Origin: Stenotrophomonas sp. SAU14A_NAIMI4_5
GTDB lineage: Bacteria; Pseudomonadota; Gammaproteobacteria; Xanthomonadales; Xanthomonadaceae
DNA: 64,000 nt
NCBI RefSeq assembly: GCF_003086795.1
Contig: NZ_CP026003.1
Coordinates: 1,074,503-1,138,502 of the forward strand
Direction: 5' to 3'
The translations under genes and the position numbers were made by a program. Under the pieces are notes generated by a model. The model was not told the DNA's origin, made no database searches, and saw only the letters and a program-made list of their open reading frames with translations. Shown piece after piece: positions 17,668 through 27,261 of this stretch (its first letter is position 1; each line of letters starts with the position of its first letter).

Positions 17668-17698
17668 AGGCCCCCGGGCAACTGGGGGCTTTGTTTTC
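17668..17698 (+). terminator. Terminator-like hairpin after tRNA-Asp copy 1
   Basis: GCCCCC, an 8-nt loop and GGGGGC are followed by TTTGTTTT. It could stop transcription from hupB/tRNA-Val before the remaining copies. Confidence 0.55.
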
Positions 17699-17736
17699 TT
17701 CAAGGGTTCGCCCTTCGGGAAAACAGCAACACAACT

Positions 17737-17813
17737 GGAGCGGTAGTTCAGCTGGTTAGAATGCTGGCCTGTCACGCCGGAGGTCGCGGGTTCGAGTCCC
17801 GTCCGCTCCGCCA
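17737..17813 (+). tRNA. tRNA-Asp(GTC), copy 2 of 5
   Basis: Identical 77-nt copy. It is preceded by a 79-nt spacer and followed by a hairpin (CCCGG GCAA CCGGG) and CGCCTTGTTT. Confidence 0.97.
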
Positions 17814-17894
17814 GTTTCAAGGGCTCCCGGGCAACCGGGCGCCTTGTTTCAACCGGCCTCGGCCGGGGGAGACAGAAAGGTTTGCAGCAAACGT

Positions 17895-17971
17895 GGAGCG
17901 GTAGTTCAGCTGGTTAGAATGCTGGCCTGTCACGCCGGAGGTCGCGGGTTCGAGTCCCGTCCGCTCCGCCA
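17895..17971 (+). tRNA. tRNA-Asp(GTC), copy 3 of 5
   Basis: Identical 77-nt copy after an 81-nt spacer. Confidence 0.97.
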
Positions 17972-18002
17972 AGTTGCAAGCAGGGGTATCTGGAAGTGCT
18001 GT

Positions 18003-18079
18003 GGAGCGGTAGTTCAGCTGGTTAGAATGCTGGCCTGTCACGCCGGAGGTCGCGGGTTCGAGTCCCGTCCGCTCCGCCA
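18003..18079 (+). tRNA. tRNA-Asp(GTC), copy 4 of 5
   Basis: Identical 77-nt copy after a 31-nt spacer. Confidence 0.97.
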
Positions 18080-18108
18080 TCCCGGATCCCAACAAGTTCT
18101 GCCCATGT

Positions 18109-18185
18109 GGAGCGGTAGTTCAGCTGGTTAGAATGCTGGCCTGTCACGCCGGAGGTCGCGGGTTCGAGTCCCGTCCGCTCCGCCA
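18109..18185 (+). tRNA. tRNA-Asp(GTC), copy 5 of 5
   Basis: Identical 77-nt copy after a 29-nt spacer. It is the last of the array. Confidence 0.97.
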
Positions 18186-18209
18186 GCAGAGTTTGAAGTG
18201 TCAACGAAG

Positions 18210-18246
18210 ATGCCCGTCGGTCCTGGACCTGCGGGCATTTTGCTTT
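18210..18246 (+). terminator. Terminator of the tRNA array
   Basis: ATGCCCG / CGGGCAT stem with a 15-nt loop, then TTTTGCTTTTT. Confidence 0.7.
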
Positions 18247-18261
18247 TTCGGGGTCGATCTA

Positions 18262-18284
18262 CGCCGGGCGTGGCCCGGCGCTAC
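18262..18284. repeat. SMAG palindrome overlapping a stop codon
   Basis: GTAGCGCCGGGCCACGCCCG on the minus strand. Its GTAG head holds the TAG stop of the adjacent glycosyltransferase gene. Confidence 0.8.
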
Positions 18285-19519
18285 CGCTCGAGCGATGCGG
18301 CGCGGTCCAGCACCGCCTCGATGGCCATATGCCGCTGCACCGATGCCTGCAGCGCGGCCAGCCCCGGGAACGCATCGGCCTGCAGTGCGCGTGCGAACAG
18401 CGCTGGCAGCTGATCCAGATCGCGCAGCCACAGCCCTGCGCCTGCGTCCTGCAGTCTCGCGGCGTGGTCGAACTGGTCGTAATCCAGTGGATGGACCAGC
18501 GATGGCACGCCGGCGCGCAGTGCGTGGTACATCACGCCGGCGCCACCGTGGTGCAGCACGCGGTCATAGCGGTGCAGGTGGCGCGCGTAATCGACGAATG
18601 GCAGCCGGTGCAGGTTCGGCAGCGGCTGCAATGCATCGCTTGTTTCATGCTGGTGGCCGTCGCTGACGTGGATCTGCCACTGCGGGTGCAGCGCCGCCAG
18701 CGTCGTCGCCGCCTCGGCCAGGCGCGGTTTGATCCAGTCCTGGTGGGTGCCGGCGGTGACCAGCAGATGCCGCGCGCCATCCACGAACGGCGGTGCTGCG
18801 TGCGTGCTGGGCGGTGTATGCAGCATCGGCCCGATGAACTGCAGTGCGCGTGGCCAGGTACGCGGGAATTCCAGCTCCGGCACGCCCAGGGCGAGGATGC
18901 ATTCATCTGAATACACGCGTTCGCTGCCATCGGCGCGATAGATCGACGGCACGCCCAGCCGCTGCATCGCCGGGCGCTGCCACGCGTGCACGCCGCGCTT
19001 GAACAGCCGGGTCAGCTGGCGGCCACCAGCATGCTGCAGCGCCTGCCAGCCCGTGCGCGCCGGGCGCTGGCCGCCCAGATACGGCGGCGGGCCGTCCATG
19101 CAGTCCAGCACGCAGGGCGAGGGCAGGCTGGTCCACCAGCGGATGCCGAGCTCGGCGGCCAGCAATCCGGCCGGGGGCAGGGTGAAATCGACGATGGCCA
19201 GATCCGGGCGTGCGTGCTGCCAGCGCTGCTGCAGCGATTCCCGCATCTGTTCCATCAGCCGCAGCGCCTGGGTCAGCTGCGCGTGCAGGCGCAGTGGATT
19301 GGCCTTGACCGGCTTGGGCGGGTTGGCGATCTGCCACAGCGCTGATTCCTGGTCTGCCGACAGCAGCACGCCACCGTTGAGTCCGCTGGCCGAGATTGCC
19401 GCCTGCGCACCGGGTGTGCTCAGCACGGTTACGTCGTGCTGTGGCTGCAGTTGCCGCGCGATGGCGAGGATCGGGTGCAGATGGCCGCTGTAGGGCGGGG
19501 CGAGCAGTTCGATCTTCAT
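18281..19519 (-). CDS. GT1 family (UGT/MGT-like) glycosyltransferase
   Basis: 412 aa, GT-B fold. The N-terminal MKIELLAPPYSGHLHPILAIARQL is typical of macrolide/UDP-glycosyltransferases. The C-terminal nucleotide-sugar signature is visible as HHGGAGVMYHALRAGVPSLV followed by HPLDYDQFDHAARL. It should move a sugar from an NDP donor to a lipid or small-molecule acceptor in the cytoplasm. It is the last gene of a four-gene operon, and its ATG overlaps the preceding stop by 4 nt. The product is unknown. The stop TAG comes from a SMAG repeat head, so the C-terminus may have been trimmed or fixed by that insertion. Confidence 0.85.
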   Translation of the reverse strand: MKIELLAPPYSGHLHPILAIARQLQPQHDVTVLSTPGAQAAISASGLNGGVLLSADQESALWQIANPPKPVKANPLRLHAQLTQALRLMEQMRESLQQRWQHARPDLAIVDFTLPPAGLLAAELGIRWWTSLPSPCVLDCMDGPPPYLGGQRPARTGWQALQHAGGRQLTRLFKRGVHAWQRPAMQRLGVPSIYRADGSERVYSDECILALGVPELEFPRTWPRALQFIGPMLHTPPSTHAAPPFVDGARHLLVTAGTHQDWIKPRLAEAATTLAALHPQWQIHVSDGHQHETSDALQPLPNLHRLPFVDYARHLHRYDRVLHHGGAGVMYHALRAGVPSLVHPLDYDQFDHAARLQDAGAGLWLRDLDQLPALFARALQADAFPGLAALQASVQRHMAIEAVLDRAASLER

Positions 19520-20094
19520 GCGTATTCCTGCTGCAGGCGCGCGGCCAGGTCGCGGGCGATGGAGAGCACGTCCGGCTGCTGCAGATAATCCATGTGACCG
19601 CTGTCGACCCACTGCCGTGCGCCGCGCCAGCCCAGCCGCGAGATCCAGTCCTGGCGGCCCACCAGGATCTGGAGGTGGGCGACCGCAGGTGCGCGGCGTG
19701 CGACCGGCCCGTAGGCCAGCACGCTGCAGCGCTGCGCCAGGGCCGGCGGCAGGGTGAGGTTGGCCAGCAGCTCCAGCCCGCAGCTGCCCACCAGCAGCAG
19801 GGTGTGCGGTGCGGCGTGCAGCAGCTGGGCCAGTGCTGGCGCGTGTGCTGCGGCGAAACCCGGCTGGCGCGAGCGCAGGTAGTGGCGGCTGTTGTGCCAG
19901 CTGGCTGCCAGTAGCGCGGCGGGCTGGTGATCGGGCGTGGCGGCGTCGTAAGGGAAATTGCAGGGATGCAGCACCCGCCCCGGTGCCAGCAGAGCATCGC
20001 CGAATGCGCGCTGGAGCGGGCTCAGCGCACAGCGCGCCGGATCGCTCTGCCCGGTGAGGAAGGCCAGTTGCAGTTGCGGTGCGGCCGTGGGCAT
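19516..20094 (-). CDS. Alpha/beta-hydrolase-like protein
   Basis: 192 aa, short for the family. Possible catalytic elements appear in hydrolase order: a nucleophile elbow LLVGSCGLELL (Ser between Gly and Cys, then Gly), an acid turn LQILVGRQDWISR, and a late His in VDSGHMDYL. Part of the usual lid is missing. I used the ATG 4 nt after the upstream gene's stop; upstream ATGs would overlap it. Coupling to two glycosyltransferases and a reductase suggests an acyl or thioester step in glycolipid assembly (inference). Confidence 0.6.
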   Translation of the reverse strand: MPTAAPQLQLAFLTGQSDPARCALSPLQRAFGDALLAPGRVLHPCNFPYDAATPDHQPAALLAASWHNSRHYLRSRQPGFAAAHAPALAQLLHAAPHTLLLVGSCGLELLANLTLPPALAQRCSVLAYGPVARRAPAVAHLQILVGRQDWISRLGWRGARQWVDSGHMDYLQQPDVLSIARDLAARLQQEYA

Positions 20095-20098
20095 CGGC

Positions 20099-21283
20099 TC
20101 AGCCGCCCTGGAAATCATCATTCGCCCGCACCTGGTACAGCCGCGTGCGCCAGCGGATGCGCCGCACGCAGGCCGCATGCAGCAGATGCAGCGGCTGCAG
20201 CAGTTCGGCCAGCAGCGAGGCCAGCGGACGATGCCGGGCGCGGCCGCCGGCGCAGCGCTGCAGGTGCACCAGCAGGCCTGCGCGCAGCACCAGCACCAGC
20301 GCGGCAACGAGCGCTGGCGGCCCGATCGGCGGCAGCACCGCCAGCACCAGCAGCGCCCACAGCAGCAGCGGTGGCAGGCCATGCAGCACGCCGATCAACA
20401 GGCGCAGGCGCGGTGATTCATCGCGCAGCAGCAGCACCGCGAACAGCATCCAGCGGTGCATCTGCTGGCGGTAGCGCTGCAGCGTCGGCACGTGGGTCTG
20501 CACTTCCACCGGCGCGGTGGACTGGAACAGGCGCGCCCCCTGTCGGCGCAGCGCACGGGCCAGGGCCAGGTCGTCGGCCAGCATACGCAGCAGCGGGGTG
20601 AATCCGCCCAGCTCACGCAGGCGTTCGCTGCGCAGCGCGTAGCACATGCCGTTGATCGACAGCGGCGGCAGCCACGGCAGCAGGCCGAGGTAGGTCAGCA
20701 CCGCATTGTTATTGACGAACTGCGCCATCAGGCGTGCGCCGCGCGCGCCGTCGTCGCGGTAGCAGGGCAGGGCGGTGACCAGGTCGGCGTCGGCGGCGCC
20801 CAGTTCATCGACCAGCTGCGCCAGCGCCGCCGCCGACAGGCGCGCATCGTCGTCCAGCACCAGCAGCACCGGTTCGCGCACCTGCGGCAGCACCGCGTCC
20901 AGCTTGAAGGTCTTCGGGTTGGTCCCTTCCGGTGCGGCCGGGTAGAGCAGGCAGGTGATCTGGTGGCCGGGGTGTGCAGCGCACAGCGCATCCGCAGTAG
21001 CGCGTCCGATGGCATCGGCATCATCCAGCAGCCAGTGGAAATGCGCGCCGGGCAGCGCCTGCAGGTTGTGCTGCAGCACCTGCGCCAGCAGCGGGTCGCC
21101 GCCGAGGATGGGCTGCAGGATGGCGATGCCGCGGACGTCATGGCCGGCGGGCGCCTGCGGCCGGGGCGGACACTGGCCGAGGATGCGCAGCGCGCCGACC
21201 GCCTTGAGGCCCATCAGCAGCAGGTACAGGGCCGCCAGCAGCAGGCTGGCCAGGGCGATCCCGTTCAGGCTCAGGCCGACCAT
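20099..21283 (-). CDS. GT21-type (ceramide glucosyltransferase-like) membrane glycosyltransferase
   Basis: 394 aa. An N-terminal membrane helix (MVGLSLNGIALASLLLAALY) is followed by a cytosolic GT-A domain and C-terminal hydrophobic segments (LLLWALLVLAVLPPIG, LVAALVLVLRAGLL). The processive-type motif series is present: LDDAD, VLDDDARL, ADDLALAR and QMHRW (Q-x-x-R-W). This is the pattern of ceramide glucosyltransferase and HpnI-like enzymes that glycosylate a lipid at the inner membrane. The gene overlaps the upstream reductase gene by 13 nt. The acceptor is unknown; no ceramide or hopanoid synthesis genes are in the window. Confidence 0.8.
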   Translation of the reverse strand: MVGLSLNGIALASLLLAALYLLLMGLKAVGALRILGQCPPRPQAPAGHDVRGIAILQPILGGDPLLAQVLQHNLQALPGAHFHWLLDDADAIGRATADALCAAHPGHQITCLLYPAAPEGTNPKTFKLDAVLPQVREPVLLVLDDDARLSAAALAQLVDELGAADADLVTALPCYRDDGARGARLMAQFVNNNAVLTYLGLLPWLPPLSINGMCYALRSERLRELGGFTPLLRMLADDLALARALRRQGARLFQSTAPVEVQTHVPTLQRYRQQMHRWMLFAVLLLRDESPRLRLLIGVLHGLPPLLLWALLVLAVLPPIGPPALVAALVLVLRAGLLVHLQRCAGGRARHRPLASLLAELLQPLHLLHAACVRRIRWRTRLYQVRANDDFQGG

Positions 21284-22227
21284 TGCGCACGCTGCTCGCT
21301 GATGAAGCGTTCGATACCGTCCTCCAGCGAAACCTGTGGTGGCCCTAGGTCTGCCAGCATGCGCTGCGGATTGAAGGTTTTTGAATAGGCGAAGGCGGCC
21401 ACGCCGAAGCGGGTGATCGGCGGTTCGCTGCGCAGGCGCAGGACGCGCCAAGCGGCTTCGATCACGCTGGCCGCGCGCAGGGCCAGCGCGGTCGGCACGC
21501 GGCGGCGTGGGGCTGGCAGTTGCAGGGCGGCCAGCAATCGCTTCAGCAGGGCGTGCAGGTCCACCGGGGCGGCATTGGTCAGGTTGTAGGCCGCGCCCAG
21601 CTGCGGGGCCTGGGCGGCGCGCAGCAGGTACTCCACCAGCGTGTCGATGTGGATCAGGTCGATCTTCGGCGGGCCACCGGGGCTGACCAGCAGCGGCACG
21701 CTGCCGCGGCGCGCGGCCGCCAGCAGGCGGGGCAGCAGCACGGTGTCACCGGGGCCGAACACCGCGCGCGGGCGCAGGATGCAGGACGGGCCGTCGTAGC
21801 GGGCCAGCAGGCGCTCGGCCTCGGCCTTGCTGCGCGCGTATTCATTCAGGAAAGCGGGACCGATCGGGCTGTCCTCGTCCAGATCATGCTGGTGCGCCTC
21901 GCGGTAGAACACCGCGGTGCTGGACACCAGCAGCAGGCGCGGATGGCCGGCGCGGCGGCAGAACTCGATCACCTGTGCGGTGGTGTCCACGTTCTGCTGG
22001 CGGAACTGCGCCGGGGTACCCCAGGGGGCGACGCGGGCGGCGGCATGTACCACCACGTCGGGCCGGAACGGCAGCTCGAACGGCTGCGACAGGTCGCGCG
22101 CGGCGTAGTTGGGCAGGGGCAGCGGGCGGCGGGCGACACCGAAGGCCTGCACGCCGGGCACGTCGGCAAGGCGGCGCAGCAGGGCACCCCCCACGAAGCC
22201 GGAGGCGCCGGTGACCAGGATGCGCAT
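21271..22227 (-). CDS. NAD(P)-dependent epimerase/3-beta-HSD-like reductase
   Basis: 318 aa, extended short-chain dehydrogenase. It has the Rossmann motif MRILVTGASGFVGGALL, the catalytic Ser in LLVSSTAVF and YxxxK in EYARSK. It resembles 3-beta-hydroxysteroid dehydrogenases and OleD-type reductases more than sugar-nucleotide epimerases, but this cannot be settled by eye. It is the first gene of the minus-strand operon and would provide a sugar or lipid reduction step before glycosylation (inference). Confidence 0.8.
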   Translation of the reverse strand: MRILVTGASGFVGGALLRRLADVPGVQAFGVARRPLPLPNYAARDLSQPFELPFRPDVVVHAAARVAPWGTPAQFRQQNVDTTAQVIEFCRRAGHPRLLLVSSTAVFYREAHQHDLDEDSPIGPAFLNEYARSKAEAERLLARYDGPSCILRPRAVFGPGDTVLLPRLLAAARRGSVPLLVSPGGPPKIDLIHIDTLVEYLLRAAQAPQLGAAYNLTNAAPVDLHALLKRLLAALQLPAPRRRVPTALALRAASVIEAAWRVLRLRSEPPITRFGVAAFAYSKTFNPQRMLADLGPPQVSLEDGIERFISEQRAQWSA

Positions 22228-22454
22228 GGACGGGGTCCTCCTTGTGCCTGTGACGCGCCGCAGCCGGGGCATGCCGCCCATCTGACCGGCCAGTATGCGC
22301 CGGCTGCCGCGTCTGCGCCCAGCGCTGGCATGGGCGTGGCGGCTGCGCATGCGGCGCAGATCCTTGTCCCGCCTGCCTCCGCGCCGTTTTTGGTGCGGGC
22401 CGCGAAGCGGGTTACACTGCCGGGCTCGCCAATCAGGCCATGTGATTCCTCACC

Positions 22455-24410
22455 ATGCTGCAGAAACTCCGCGACAAGACCTCAGGCTGGATCGTCACCG
22501 TGATCCTGGGGCTGCTGATGATTCCGTTCCTGTTCGTGATCGACAACAGCTACCTCGGTGGTGTCGGCGCACAGAACGTGGCCAAGGTTTCGGCACCGCC
22601 GACCTGGTGGCGCTCGGCGCCGTCGTGGTGGCCGGTGCGCATGCTGTGGCAGCACCACGAGATCAGCGCGCAGGATTTCCGCACCCGCTTCGAGCAGGAG
22701 CGCATGCGTGAGCGCCAGCAGCAGGGCGAGAACTTCGACCCGCGCGCGTTCGAGAGCACCGAGAACAAGCTGGCCGTGCTGGACCAGCTGATCGACGAGC
22801 AGGTCGTGCGCCTGGTGGGCGAACAGGCCGGCGTGGTCGTCGGTGACGGCGCCGTGCGCGACTACATCATGACCATCCCGGCCTTCCTCGGCAGCGATGG
22901 CAAGTTCAACGAGAACAACTACCGGCTGGCGCTGGGCGGTGGCAATCCGCCGCGTACCCCGTCGCAGTTCCAGGAAGAAGTGCGTGCCAGCCTGCAGCAG
23001 TCGGTGATCCCGGCCGGCCTGCAGAACTCCGGCTTCGTCACCCAGGCCGAGACCGAGCGCCTGCTGAAGCTGCTGGGTGAAACCCGTGACGTCGAGCTGG
23101 TCGCGCTGCCGGAAGTCCCGGCCGATACCGCGCCGGTCACCGACGCGCAGATCAAGCAGTGGTATGACAGCCACGGCAAGGATTTCCGCCAGGCCGAATC
23201 GGTCTCGCTGGAATACGTCGAGCTCAACGGTGCCAACCTGCCGGCGCCGGTGCCGGCCGATGAGGCCACCCTGCGCAAGCGCTATGAAGAAGAGAAGGCC
23301 AAGTTCGCGACCCCGGAACAGCGCCAGGCCTCGCACATCCTGATCACCGGCGACGGTGCCGAAGCCAAGGCCGCCAAGCTGGCCACCGAAGCCAAGGCGG
23401 CCGGTGCCGACTTCGCCGCGCTGGCCAAGGCCAACTCGGAAGACCCGGGTTCCAAGGACCAGGGCGGTGACCTGGGCTGGGTCGAGCGTGGCGCGATGGT
23501 GAAGCCGTTCGAGGACGCGCTGTTCGCCGCCAAGGCTGGTGACGTGATCGGTCCGGTCAAGACCGACTTCGGTTACCACATCATCAAGGTCGCGGCCGTG
23601 CGCGGTGGCGAAGGCAAGTCGTTCGAGGAAGTGCGTGACGTGCTGGCCGCCGAGCAGCTGAAGGCCGACGGCGAGCGTGGCTTCAACGATCTGGCCGGCC
23701 GTCTGGTCGATGCCATCAACAAGAGCCCGAGCGACCTCGTTGCTGCAGCCAAGTCGGTCGACCTGCCGGTGCAGACCCTGGGCCCGATCACCCGTGCCAC
23801 CGCCAGCGGTATCGCCGCCGATCCGGCCGTGCTGCGCTCGGCGTTCTCCGACGTGATGGTGCAGGACGGTACCGCCAGCGATCCGATCGCCCTGGGCGGC
23901 AGCACCAACCACAGTGTCGTGATCCGCGTGGCCGCGCACACCCCGGAACAGGCACTGCCGCTGGACAAGGCCCGTGAGCAGGTCATCGCCGCGATCCGTG
24001 CCGACCGCCAGCGCCAGGCCAGCGACAAGGCGGCTGACGCCGTGCTGGCCAAGCTGAAGGGCGGTGCCAGCCTGCAGTCGCTGGTGGCCAGCGACAAGCT
24101 GCAGGTCAGCCCGATGCCGGGCCTGCCGCGCAGCCAGCCGGTGCCGACCCCGGAAATCAACCGCGCCATCTTCAGTGCGCCGGTGCCGGCCGAAGGCAAG
24201 CCGAGCTTCGGCAAGGTCGACGTCAACGGCCACGCGCTGGTGTTCGTGGTGAACAAGGTCACCCCGGGCAACATCAAGGAAGTGACGCCGGAACAGCAGA
24301 AGCAGCTGAAGGACCAGCTGAGCCAGATCGACGGCATGGCGGCAGCCAAGGCCTACATCGACGCGATGCGCAAGAAGTTCGTGGTGCAGACCACCGAAGC
24401 GAACCTGTAA
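22455..24410 (+). CDS. ppiD: PpiD-type periplasmic folding chaperone (SurA-N / rotamase)
   Basis: 651 aa. A short cytoplasmic start ([11 protein letters not shown]), one membrane anchor ([18 protein letters not shown]), a SurA-like N domain, and a parvulin rotamase domain at about 280-380 ([18 protein letters not shown] ... [19 protein letters not shown] ... GYHIIKV). PpiD assists outer-membrane and periplasmic proteins leaving the Sec channel. In enterobacteria it directly follows hupB. Here tRNAs and a glycosyltransferase operon intervene. Confidence 0.93.
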   Translation: MLQKLRDKTSGWIVTVILGLLMIPFLFVIDNSYLGGVGAQNVAKVSAPPTWWRSAPSWWPVRMLWQHHEISAQDFRTRFEQERMRERQQQGENFDPRAFESTENKLAVLDQLIDEQVVRLVGEQAGVVVGDGAVRDYIMTIPAFLGSDGKFNENNYRLALGGGNPPRTPSQFQEEVRASLQQSVIPAGLQNSGFVTQAETERLLKLLGETRDVELVALPEVPADTAPVTDAQIKQWYDSHGKDFRQAESVSLEYVELNGANLPAPVPADEATLRKRYEEEKAKFATPEQRQASHILITGDGAEAKAAKLATEAKAAGADFAALAKANSEDPGSKDQGGDLGWVERGAMVKPFEDALFAAKAGDVIGPVKTDFGYHIIKVAAVRGGEGKSFEEVRDVLAAEQLKADGERGFNDLAGRLVDAINKSPSDLVAAAKSVDLPVQTLGPITRATASGIAADPAVLRSAFSDVMVQDGTASDPIALGGSTNHSVVIRVAAHTPEQALPLDKAREQVIAAIRADRQRQASDKAADAVLAKLKGGASLQSLVASDKLQVSPMPGLPRSQPVPTPEINRAIFSAPVPAEGKPSFGKVDVNGHALVFVVNKVTPGNIKEVTPEQQKQLKDQLSQIDGMAAAKAYIDAMRKKFVVQTTEANL

Positions 24411-24433
24411 GCCGCCAGGCGAGCAGGACGAAG

Positions 24434-24460
24434 AAGGCCCGGCAATGCCGGGCCTTTTTT
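24434..24460 (+). terminator. Terminator after ppiD
   Basis: A 10-bp stem, AAGGCCCGGC / GCCGGGCCTT, with an AAT loop is followed by a T-run. Confidence 0.92.
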
Positions 24461-24479
24461 GTTGGCGCGTCCGCTGTAT

Positions 24480-24595
24480 GTAGAGTCGAGCCATGCTCGA
24501 CTGCTTTTGTGGAGACGTGAAGAAGCAGTCGAGCATGGCTCGACTCTACAAAGGGCGGAAGAGCGGAAGAGCGGTCGAGCAAGCTCGACCTCTAC
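24480..24595. repeat. SMAG inverted pair plus a third copy (GTAGAGTCGAGC type)
   Basis: 24480-24504 and 24525-24549 are head-out inverted copies that can form one large cruciform. A further copy at 24574-24595 is in the second orientation. Confidence 0.88.
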
Positions 24596-24626
24596 GAACA
24601 GCGGGGGCAGCCGCCGGCTGCGGCTG

Positions 24627-25832
24627 TCAGTCTTCGATGCGCAGCACGGCGCCGGGCTTCAGCACGCTGCTGCCGCTCAGGCCGTTCAACGAGAGCAGGG
24701 CCTTCACCGGCATGCCGTAGCGGCGGGCGATGGTCCAGGCTGATTCACCGTTGCGTACGGTGTGGCGGCGGTTGCGCGGGCGGTCGGCCGCGCTGGCCAC
24801 GGTCCTGGCGACCTGCGGGGCCGGCTGCAGGCTTGCGCTGGGGGCAACGAAGGTCGCTGCGGTCGCAACCGTGGCGACATCGTCAACCGGCGCAGAGGCG
24901 GCGGCCACCGGGGCCAGCACGCGGGTGGTGCCTGACGGGCGGCTGCTGCCGGCCAGGGCTGGGTTCAGGCGGGCAATGCGGTTCGGGTCCAGCGCACGCT
25001 GCGCCGCCCACTGCTGCACGCTGGTGCCCGCTGGCAGGGTGTGGCCTTTCAGCACCGGCACGGTGCGGTCCAGCGAGGCCATCACGCCGGGTTCGTCTTC
25101 GGCATCCTCCAGCACACAGGCCAGGGCATGCAGCTTCTCGACGTAGGCGTGGGTGACCGGCGACAGGCCGGGCAGGGCGGCCGGCTTGGCGTTCTGCGCG
25201 TTCATTCCCGCCTTGCGCATCGACTGCAGCACGCGGTACTCGCCGGCGTTGTAGGCCATGGTGGCCAGGCGCCAGTCGCCGCCGAACATGCCGTGCAGGG
25301 TCTTCAGGTAACGCACCGCGGCCTGGGTGGAATCCACGGCCGACAGGCGGCCGTCGTAGCCGTTGGCCATCGGCACGCGGTGGTTGCGCGCGGTGGTGGC
25401 GATGAACTGCCACAGGCCGGTCGGGCCGCTGCCGTTGCGGGCGTTGGGGCGGTAGCCGCTCTCCACGAACGGGATGAGCGCGAATTCGGTGGGCAGGCTG
25501 GCCTTGCGCAGTTCTTCGACCACGTAGCCGAACAGCACCAGCGCATCGTCATCCTGGTTGGCCAGGCGCGAGGGGGCATGGGCGAACTGCTTCTGCCAGC
25601 GCGGGCTGGTGGCCTCGGCCTCGCAGGTCGGTTCAGCCAGGCCCTCGCGGAAGCTGGCGAAGATCTCCTGGCCGTTGCGGACCGAGGCGGCCGGCAACAG
25701 GGACGGATCCATCGGCACGGCCGACGCGGCGGTCAGGTTCTGGCTGATGCCGGCGCCCAGCGACTGCGCGCCCGCGTTTCCGGCCAGCCCCAGGACAAGG
25801 CCCAGGGCCAGCGGCAGACTTCGGCGCATCAT
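24627..25832 (-). CDS. MltD-like lytic transglycosylase with LysM domain
   Basis: 401 aa. The signal peptide is [22 protein letters not shown]. The SLT-type domain has catalytic Glu124 in [15 protein letters not shown], then GPTGLWQF and [13 protein letters not shown] single C-terminal LysM ([20 protein letters not shown]) binds peptidoglycan. E. coli MltD has more LysM repeats and is a lipoprotein; no lipobox is seen here. It cleaves glycan strands in the periplasm. The start overlaps the gloB stop (ATGA), so the pair is translationally coupled. Confidence 0.9.
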   Translation of the reverse strand: MMRRSLPLALGLVLGLAGNAGAQSLGAGISQNLTAASAVPMDPSLLPAASVRNGQEIFASFREGLAEPTCEAEATSPRWQKQFAHAPSRLANQDDDALVLFGYVVEELRKASLPTEFALIPFVESGYRPNARNGSGPTGLWQFIATTARNHRVPMANGYDGRLSAVDSTQAAVRYLKTLHGMFGGDWRLATMAYNAGEYRVLQSMRKAGMNAQNAKPAALPGLSPVTHAYVEKLHALACVLEDAEDEPGVMASLDRTVPVLKGHTLPAGTSVQQWAAQRALDPNRIARLNPALAGSSRPSGTTRVLAPVAAASAPVDDVATVATAATFVAPSASLQPAPQVARTVASAADRPRNRRHTVRNGESAWTIARRYGMPVKALLSLNGLSGSSVLKPGAVLRIED

Positions 25833-26593
25833 GCGCGGAAGCCGTCTTTCCAGTGCCGGAGACCGGCCATGACATCGACGTCGTCCACGACATCGCGCCC
25901 CAGGTGCGCTGACACCGCCGCGCGGATCGGCGCGGTGTGCACACGCAGGAACGGATTGCAGTCCAGCTCGTTGGCCAGGGTTACCGGCAGGGTGGAACGG
26001 TCATCGCGGCGCATGGCCAAAGCCTCCTCTTGGCGCTGCCACAGGGCAGCGTTGGCGGGGTCGACATGCCGCGCGAAGACGGCATTTGACACGGTGTACT
26101 CGTGGGCGCAACAAAGCAGCAGTTGCACAGGCAAGGTACCCAGCTTGCGCATCGACGCCAGCAGCTGGGACGGCGTACCTTCGAACAGGCGCCCACAGCC
26201 CAGGCTGAACAACGAATCTCCGCTGAAAAGATGTTCAGCAGTGTGAAACGCGATGTGGCTGCGGGTATGCCCGGGCACGGATAGTACGTGGAACATCCGG
26301 CCCAGTGCCTGAACGCGTTCACCTTCGCCCACCCGTTCGGTGGCGGTCGGGATGCGCTCGTCGACCGGCGCGATCACCCGCGCGCCGGGAAAACGCGCCT
26401 GCAGCGCGGGCACGCCGCCGATGTGGTCGTCGTGGTGGTGGGTCAGCAGGATGGTGTCCACGCGCAGGCCTTGATCGGCAAGCGCCAGCACCGGCGCGGC
26501 ATCGCCGGGGTCGACGACCACGGCGGCGCCATCGTCGGCGATCAGCATCCAGATGTAGTTGTCCGCAAATGCGGTCAGGGCAGTCAGTCGCAT
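25829..26593 (-). CDS. gloB: Hydroxyacylglutathione hydrolase (glyoxalase II)
   Basis: 254 aa metallo-beta-lactamase-fold enzyme that hydrolyses S-lactoylglutathione to lactate and glutathione in methylglyoxal detoxification. The binuclear metal motif is THHHDDH (His52, His54, Asp56, His57). Further ligands appear in [11 protein letters not shown] and [15 protein letters not shown], and there is a glutathione-binding C-terminus. The start [15 protein letters not shown] is typical. Divergent from the yafS-like gene, matching the E. coli gloB-yafS-rnhA-dnaQ order. Confidence 0.95.
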   Translation of the reverse strand: MRLTALTAFADNYIWMLIADDGAAVVVDPGDAAPVLALADQGLRVDTILLTHHHDDHIGGVPALQARFPGARVIAPVDERIPTATERVGEGERVQALGRMFHVLSVPGHTRSHIAFHTAEHLFSGDSLFSLGCGRLFEGTPSQLLASMRKLGTLPVQLLLCCAHEYTVSNAVFARHVDPANAALWQRQEEALAMRRDDRSTLPVTLANELDCNPFLRVHTAPIRAAVSAHLGRDVVDDVDVMAGLRHWKDGFRA

Positions 26594-26604
26594 AGAATTG
26601 GACC

Positions 26605-27249
26605 ATGCCCCTGCTGCAGAGCCACCGTCAAGCGAGCCTGGTGCCGTGGTTCGACAGCGAGCCGGCGGCAGCCCTGCGCCTGCTTGAGCGCCAGCTGCTG
26701 CTGCCACGGCTGGCCGGCCTGCCGTCCCAGCCCTGGTTGTGGATCGCACCCACGGCCTCCTGGCTGGAGGATGCGCAGCTGGGCGGCCGCGGCCTGCGCC
26801 TGTACCGCGAGGGCGCCGGCTATGCCGGTGATACCCGCTGCGCGCTGCCGCTGCCGCTGGCCAATGAAAGCGTCAACGCCATCGTGCTGCAGCATGTCAC
26901 CGCCGCCGATGCCGACTACCTGCTGGATGAGTGCTCGCGCGTGCTGATGCCCGGCGGCCAGTTGTGGCTGAGCAGCCTCAACCCGTTCAGCCCCTTCCGT
27001 ACCCGCTGGCGCCAGCATGGGCTGGTGGTGCGCACGCCGCAGCGGCTGCGCCTGCTGCTGGCCCGCCATGGCCTGGAATGCGATGACACCCGCTACCTGG
27101 GGCCGCTGTGGCAGGGCGCCGGCAGCCGCCGTCGGGCGGGCTGGGCGCCGCTGCGCGCGGCCTGCCTGTTCCATGCCGAAAAACGTACGCTGGCCCTGCC
27201 CGGGCCGACCCCGCTGCCGGTGCGCTGGTACGGCACCGTTGCTACCTGA
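26605..27249 (+). CDS. YafS-like SAM-dependent methyltransferase
   Basis: 214 aa. It resembles class I methyltransferases of the Methyltransf_11 type. The [20 protein letters not shown] and [20 protein letters not shown] segments correspond to motifs III-V. The N-terminal SAM loop ([15 protein letters not shown]) lacks a clear GxGxG, so SAM binding may be altered. Its place between gloB and rnhA matches E. coli yafS. Substrate unknown. Confidence 0.8.
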   Translation: MPLLQSHRQASLVPWFDSEPAAALRLLERQLLLPRLAGLPSQPWLWIAPTASWLEDAQLGGRGLRLYREGAGYAGDTRCALPLPLANESVNAIVLQHVTAADADYLLDECSRVLMPGGQLWLSSLNPFSPFRTRWRQHGLVVRTPQRLRLLLARHGLECDDTRYLGPLWQGAGSRRRAGWAPLRAACLFHAEKRTLALPGPTPLPVRWYGTVAT

Positions 27250-27261
27250 TCTGGAGTTGTA

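Noticed and set aside
17542..18204. Short proteins with repeated RTGLEPATSGVTGQHSNQLN or LACHAGGRGFESRPLRH
   Set aside because: They are translations of the tRNA-Asp genes, a well-known artefact.
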